Shown here: piece by piece, positions 6,449 to 7,971 of the stretch
Layout: every line of letters begins with the position of its first letter
Numbering within the stretch: the stretch's first letter is position 1
From: Desulfobacula sp.
GTDB lineage: Bacteria; Desulfobacterota; Desulfobacteria; Desulfobacterales; Desulfobacteraceae
NCBI GenBank assembly: GCA_027858355.1
Contig: JAQICW010000449.1
Location: 1-7,971, forward strand
DNA length: 7,971 nucleotides
Reading direction: 5' to 3'
Translations under genes and position numbers: made by a program
Notes under the pieces: generated by a model
Databases searched by the model: none
What the model saw: the letters and a program-made list of their open reading frames with translations, nothing else
Told to the model about the DNA's origin: nothing

Positions 6449-7402
6449 ATGCTACTGGATTTTAACAAACTGAAAACCTTTTATTTTATTTTTAAAAATA
6501 AAAGCGTGGTCGCTGCAGCCAAGGAATTGAATATAACGCCTTCGGCTGTGAGCCAGGCCCTCACAAAACTTGAAGCTGAGCTTAACATTTCTTTGTTTAC
6601 GCGACTCCATAAATCCTTGGTTCCCACATTCGCTGGCACCCAGTTGTTTGAAATATTAGCACCATTTGTTGAAACCCTTGAGGTTCGCATTAAAAAGATT
6701 CAGCAAGCCAAACAAAGTCCTTTTGGTATGATACGAATGGGCTCTCCCATTGAGTTTGGTAAATCCTATTTACCAGGGATGTTTGCATCATTTAGAAAAA
6801 AATATCCTGAAGTCATATTTACAATGAAGTTGGGTCATCCAAGTGAAATTTTTCCCATGATTAGAAGTGGGGAACTTGATTTTAGTCTTGTGGATATTTA
6901 TTTAACCCGTGATCAGGTGTTTGAAGATTTCGGTGTTTATCAGATTGAATCCTTGTTGGATGAAAAAGTGGTTATGGCTTGTTCCAAATTGTATTATGAA
7001 GAAGAAATTCAAGGAGACCATTCATTTAAAAATCTGTCATCAAGGAATTTTATCTCCTACCAAAAAGCATCTTCGACGCTTCGAAGCTGGTTTAAGCATC
7101 ATTTTAATAAATATTCAGTAACGCTAAATCGTGTATTGACTGTGGATAGTCATCAAGCCGTTGTGTCCGGTATAAAAAGTGATTTGGGTATGGGGCTTGT
7201 TGCAGCTCATTTTGTTCGAAAGGATATAGAAAGAGGTAAAATTGTACTGATTGAAACATCGAAAAAAGCAATTATAAATAAGATATCTTTGGTGCAACTT
7301 AATGCTAAGAAACTCAATCTTACCGAGAGAACCTTTGTTGATTATTTAAAAAGGGACATTGCTTCTCCGGGACGAACTAAAAACTATTTCAATCTATACT
7401 GA
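6449..7402 (+). CDS. LysR-type transcriptional regulator
   Basis: A DNA-binding regulator of the LysR family, 317 aa, the usual family length. The N-terminal winged helix-turn-helix is clear: KNKSVVAAAKELNITPSAVS (16-35), followed by QALTKLEAELNISLFTR and the wing residue pattern up to about 65. A linker helix (about 70-90) leads to the effector-binding domain (about 93-305), which begins MIRMGSPIEFGKSYLPG and contains the typical IRSGELDFSLVD (138-149). The inducer cannot be deduced. ATG 6449 is the only reasonable start, because an in-frame stop lies at 6437-6439 and the helix-turn-helix follows at once. Its ribosome binding site is weak (TAGG/TTAAG, poorly spaced). It lies on the same strand as dpp, 477 nt downstream, and is not divergent from any gene, so neither dpp nor azlC can be named as its target. 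Confidence 0.92.
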   Translation: MLLDFNKLKTFYFIFKNKSVVAAAKELNITPSAVSQALTKLEAELNISLFTRLHKSLVPTFAGTQLFEILAPFVETLEVRIKKIQQAKQSPFGMIRMGSPIEFGKSYLPGMFASFRKKYPEVIFTMKLGHPSEIFPMIRSGELDFSLVDIYLTRDQVFEDFGVYQIESLLDEKVVMACSKLYYEEEIQGDHSFKNLSSRNFISYQKASSTLRSWFKHHFNKYSVTLNRVLTVDSHQAVVSGIKSDLGMGLVAAHFVRKDIERGKIVLIETSKKAIINKISLVQLNAKKLNLTERTFVDYLKRDIASPGRTKNYFNLY

Positions 7403-7460
7403 TCTTTGGTCGGAAATTCACCCATCTAATGACCTACTGCAAAATCTAGTGTGTTGCTGC

Positions 7461-7526
7461 AAATTCTTGTGAACCTATAAGCGTAGGCCTCTTGTAAGAC
7501 AGTACATTCCGGTTTCAAGAATTTTT
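7461..7526 (+). terminator. Terminator-like hairpin after the LysR gene
   Basis: AAATTCTTG (7461-7469) pairs perfectly with CAAGAATTT (7516-7524). After a small internal loop, AACC (7472-7475) pairs with GGTT (7511-7514). The right arm runs into a T-tract (7522-7526). The loop is large (35 nt) and can form its own stem (CCTA 7474-7477 with TAGG 7484-7487), which competes with the inner pairs. It starts 58 nt after the LysR stop. The stem is AT-rich, so strength is uncertain. Confidence 0.4.
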
Positions 7527-7611
7527 ACGCCTTGTCTATGGATAACTTTGCGAGCAAACCTCCTCTATGAGTCATCCACAAATATGGCATGGTCAATTTT
7601 CATTTGAAATT

Positions 7612-7639
7612 TTGACAATTTTATAGTAGTTACTACAAT
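7612..7639 (+). promoter_or_regulatory. Strong sigma70-type promoter of the azlC remnant, with a dyad in the spacer
   Basis: TTGACA (7612-7617, perfect) and TACAAT (7634-7639, 5/6) are separated by 16 nt. The dyad TAGTA-GT-TACTA (7624-7635) occupies the spacer and touches the -10 box, where a repressor would block RNA polymerase. Transcription would start near 7646, leaving a leader of about 25 nt to the ATG at 7671. Confidence 0.65.
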
Positions 7640-7670
7640 AGTCACTAATGATAATTTGGAAGGATAAAGG

Positions 7671-7783
7671 ATGAAGTTAAGAAAGCGTTGCGAGCAGGGG
7701 CTCCGACTTTTATTGGATATTTCCCGGCAGCCATTGCTTTTGGAATATTAGCAAAAGGGTGCGATAAATCCATTGATTTGTAA
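7671..7783 (+). pseudogene. azlC: Broken azlC: N-terminal fragment of an AzlC-type branched-chain amino acid exporter
   Basis: The frame starting at 7670 reads DEVKKALRAGAP and then TFIGYFPAAIAFGILAKG, ending near 7759. This matches the N-terminus of AzlC proteins, the large subunit of AzlCD-type branched-chain amino acid exporters: an amphipathic start, then the first membrane helix with the G-Y-x-P-x-x-I-A-F-G pattern. Only about 30 of the usual 230 or so residues remain, and a stop follows at 7781-7783. The well-spaced start ATG 7671 (ribosome binding site GGAAGG 7658-7663, 7-nt spacer) is in a different frame, which closes after 26 codons at 7749-7751. The gene therefore has both a frameshift near its start and a truncation. 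Sequence from about 7764 belongs to a transposase. Confidence 0.75.
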
Positions 7784-7898
7784 AAAATGCAATGGTTCGA
7801 TGAAAATCATTAGCTTTATTGAAGATATTGAAATCATAGAAATGATTTTGCACTATTGTTCCAATAATACGTTGGATTTAGGCTTCAAGGGCCTGTAA
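7764..7898 (+). pseudogene. C-terminal remnant of an IS91-type transposase
   Basis: The frame reads INPLICKKCNGSMKII and then SFIEDIEIIEMILHYC, with a stop TAA at 7896-7898. The pattern NPL-x-C-x-x-C-x-G-x-M-K-I-I-S-F-I-E-D, then V/I-I-x-x-I-L-x-H, is the well-known C-terminal end of IS91/IS801-type transposases. Only about 44 codons are left; the catalytic region is absent and there is no start. It abuts the azlC fragment with no intervening sequence, so an insertion and deletion joined the two. The final residues (SNNTLDLGFKGL) do not match the usual ending as I remember it and may be decayed. Confidence 0.72.
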
Positions 7899-7971
7899 CA
7901 AATGCGAGTTTCCGTTATTTTCCAATCTATTTGGCATGGCAATAATATTGCCTGGAAGTTCCCGGCGAGTT

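Larger units (their letters stand above)
7403..7670 (+). other. Intergenic region between the LysR gene and the azlC remnant
   Basis: No gene is supported on either strand. Besides the terminator-like hairpin (7461-7526) and the azlC promoter (7612-7639), it contains two imperfect direct copies of a 15-mer, CTGCAAAATCTAGTG (7437-7451) and CTGCAAATTCTTGTG (7457-7471), matching at 13 of 15 positions and offset by exactly 20 nt. A short palindrome TTTGC-GA-GCAAA lies at 7547-7558. Confidence 0.5.

Noticed and set aside
7478..7564. Minus-strand reading of about 29 codons containing GVKILETGMYCLTRGLRL
   Set aside because: It looks protein-like in part but is bounded by stops, has no start with a ribosome binding site in frame, and matches no family I can name.
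7878..7970. Minus-strand frame open to the right edge, ending HLLQALEA and a stop
   Set aside because: Several other frames are also open over this short stretch, so openness is uninformative. I do not recognise the product, and it overlaps the transposase remnant. More sequence to the right would be needed.
7902..7971. Plus-strand open frame from ATG 7902 to the right edge
   Set aside because: Only about 23 codons, no ribosome binding site, and no resemblance to AzlC, AzlD or a transposase.

Overview
The window carries a complete dipeptide ABC transporter operon, dppA-dppB-dppC-dppD-dppF (402-5971, + strand). It is followed by an intergenic stretch full of palindromes (5972-6448), a LysR-type regulator (6449-7402), and a decayed tail with the 5' end of a broken azlC gene fused to the 3' end of an IS91-type transposase (7671-7898). 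Every supported gene is on the + strand. The DNA is AT-rich (roughly 40% GC by eye). The binding protein has a Gram-negative style signal peptide with an Ala-X-Ala cleavage site and aligns almost without gaps to Escherichia coli DppA as I remember it. I infer a Gram-negative proteobacterium or a Desulfobacterota member of the low-GC Desulfobacter/Desulfobacula type. The exact taxon cannot be read from the window.

Layout. 1-83: the last codons of an unidentified upstream gene. 84-401: non-coding, with a good sigma70-like promoter (171-198), a leader of about 200 nt and a strong ribosome binding site for dppA. 402-5971: the operon. An 83-nt gap with a 9-bp hairpin separates dppA from dppB. The other junctions are tight: 9 nt, 23 nt, and an 8-nt overlap if dppF starts at 4994, as its ribosome binding site suggests. 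5972-6448: two hairpin-forming palindromic elements in tandem, both with repeat features of non-autonomous mobile elements. 6449-7402: LysR-type regulator. 7403-7670: a terminator-like hairpin, then a strong promoter. 7671-7898: azlC and transposase remnants.

How the genes work together. DppA captures di- and tripeptides in the periplasm. DppB and DppC form the inner-membrane channel. DppD and DppF are the paired ATPases, both with intact Walker A, signature, Walker B and H-loop residues, and both with the same four-cysteine motif near the C-terminus. The hairpin after dppA and the weak dppB ribosome binding site fit the usual surplus of binding protein over permease. The LysR regulator is not divergent from any gene in the window, so its target cannot be assigned.

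I looked for an undescribed system and did not find a novel multi-gene one. The best candidates for novelty are the two hairpin elements between dppF and the regulator, above all the 116-bp element at 6138-6253, and the broken azlC that keeps a near-consensus promoter.
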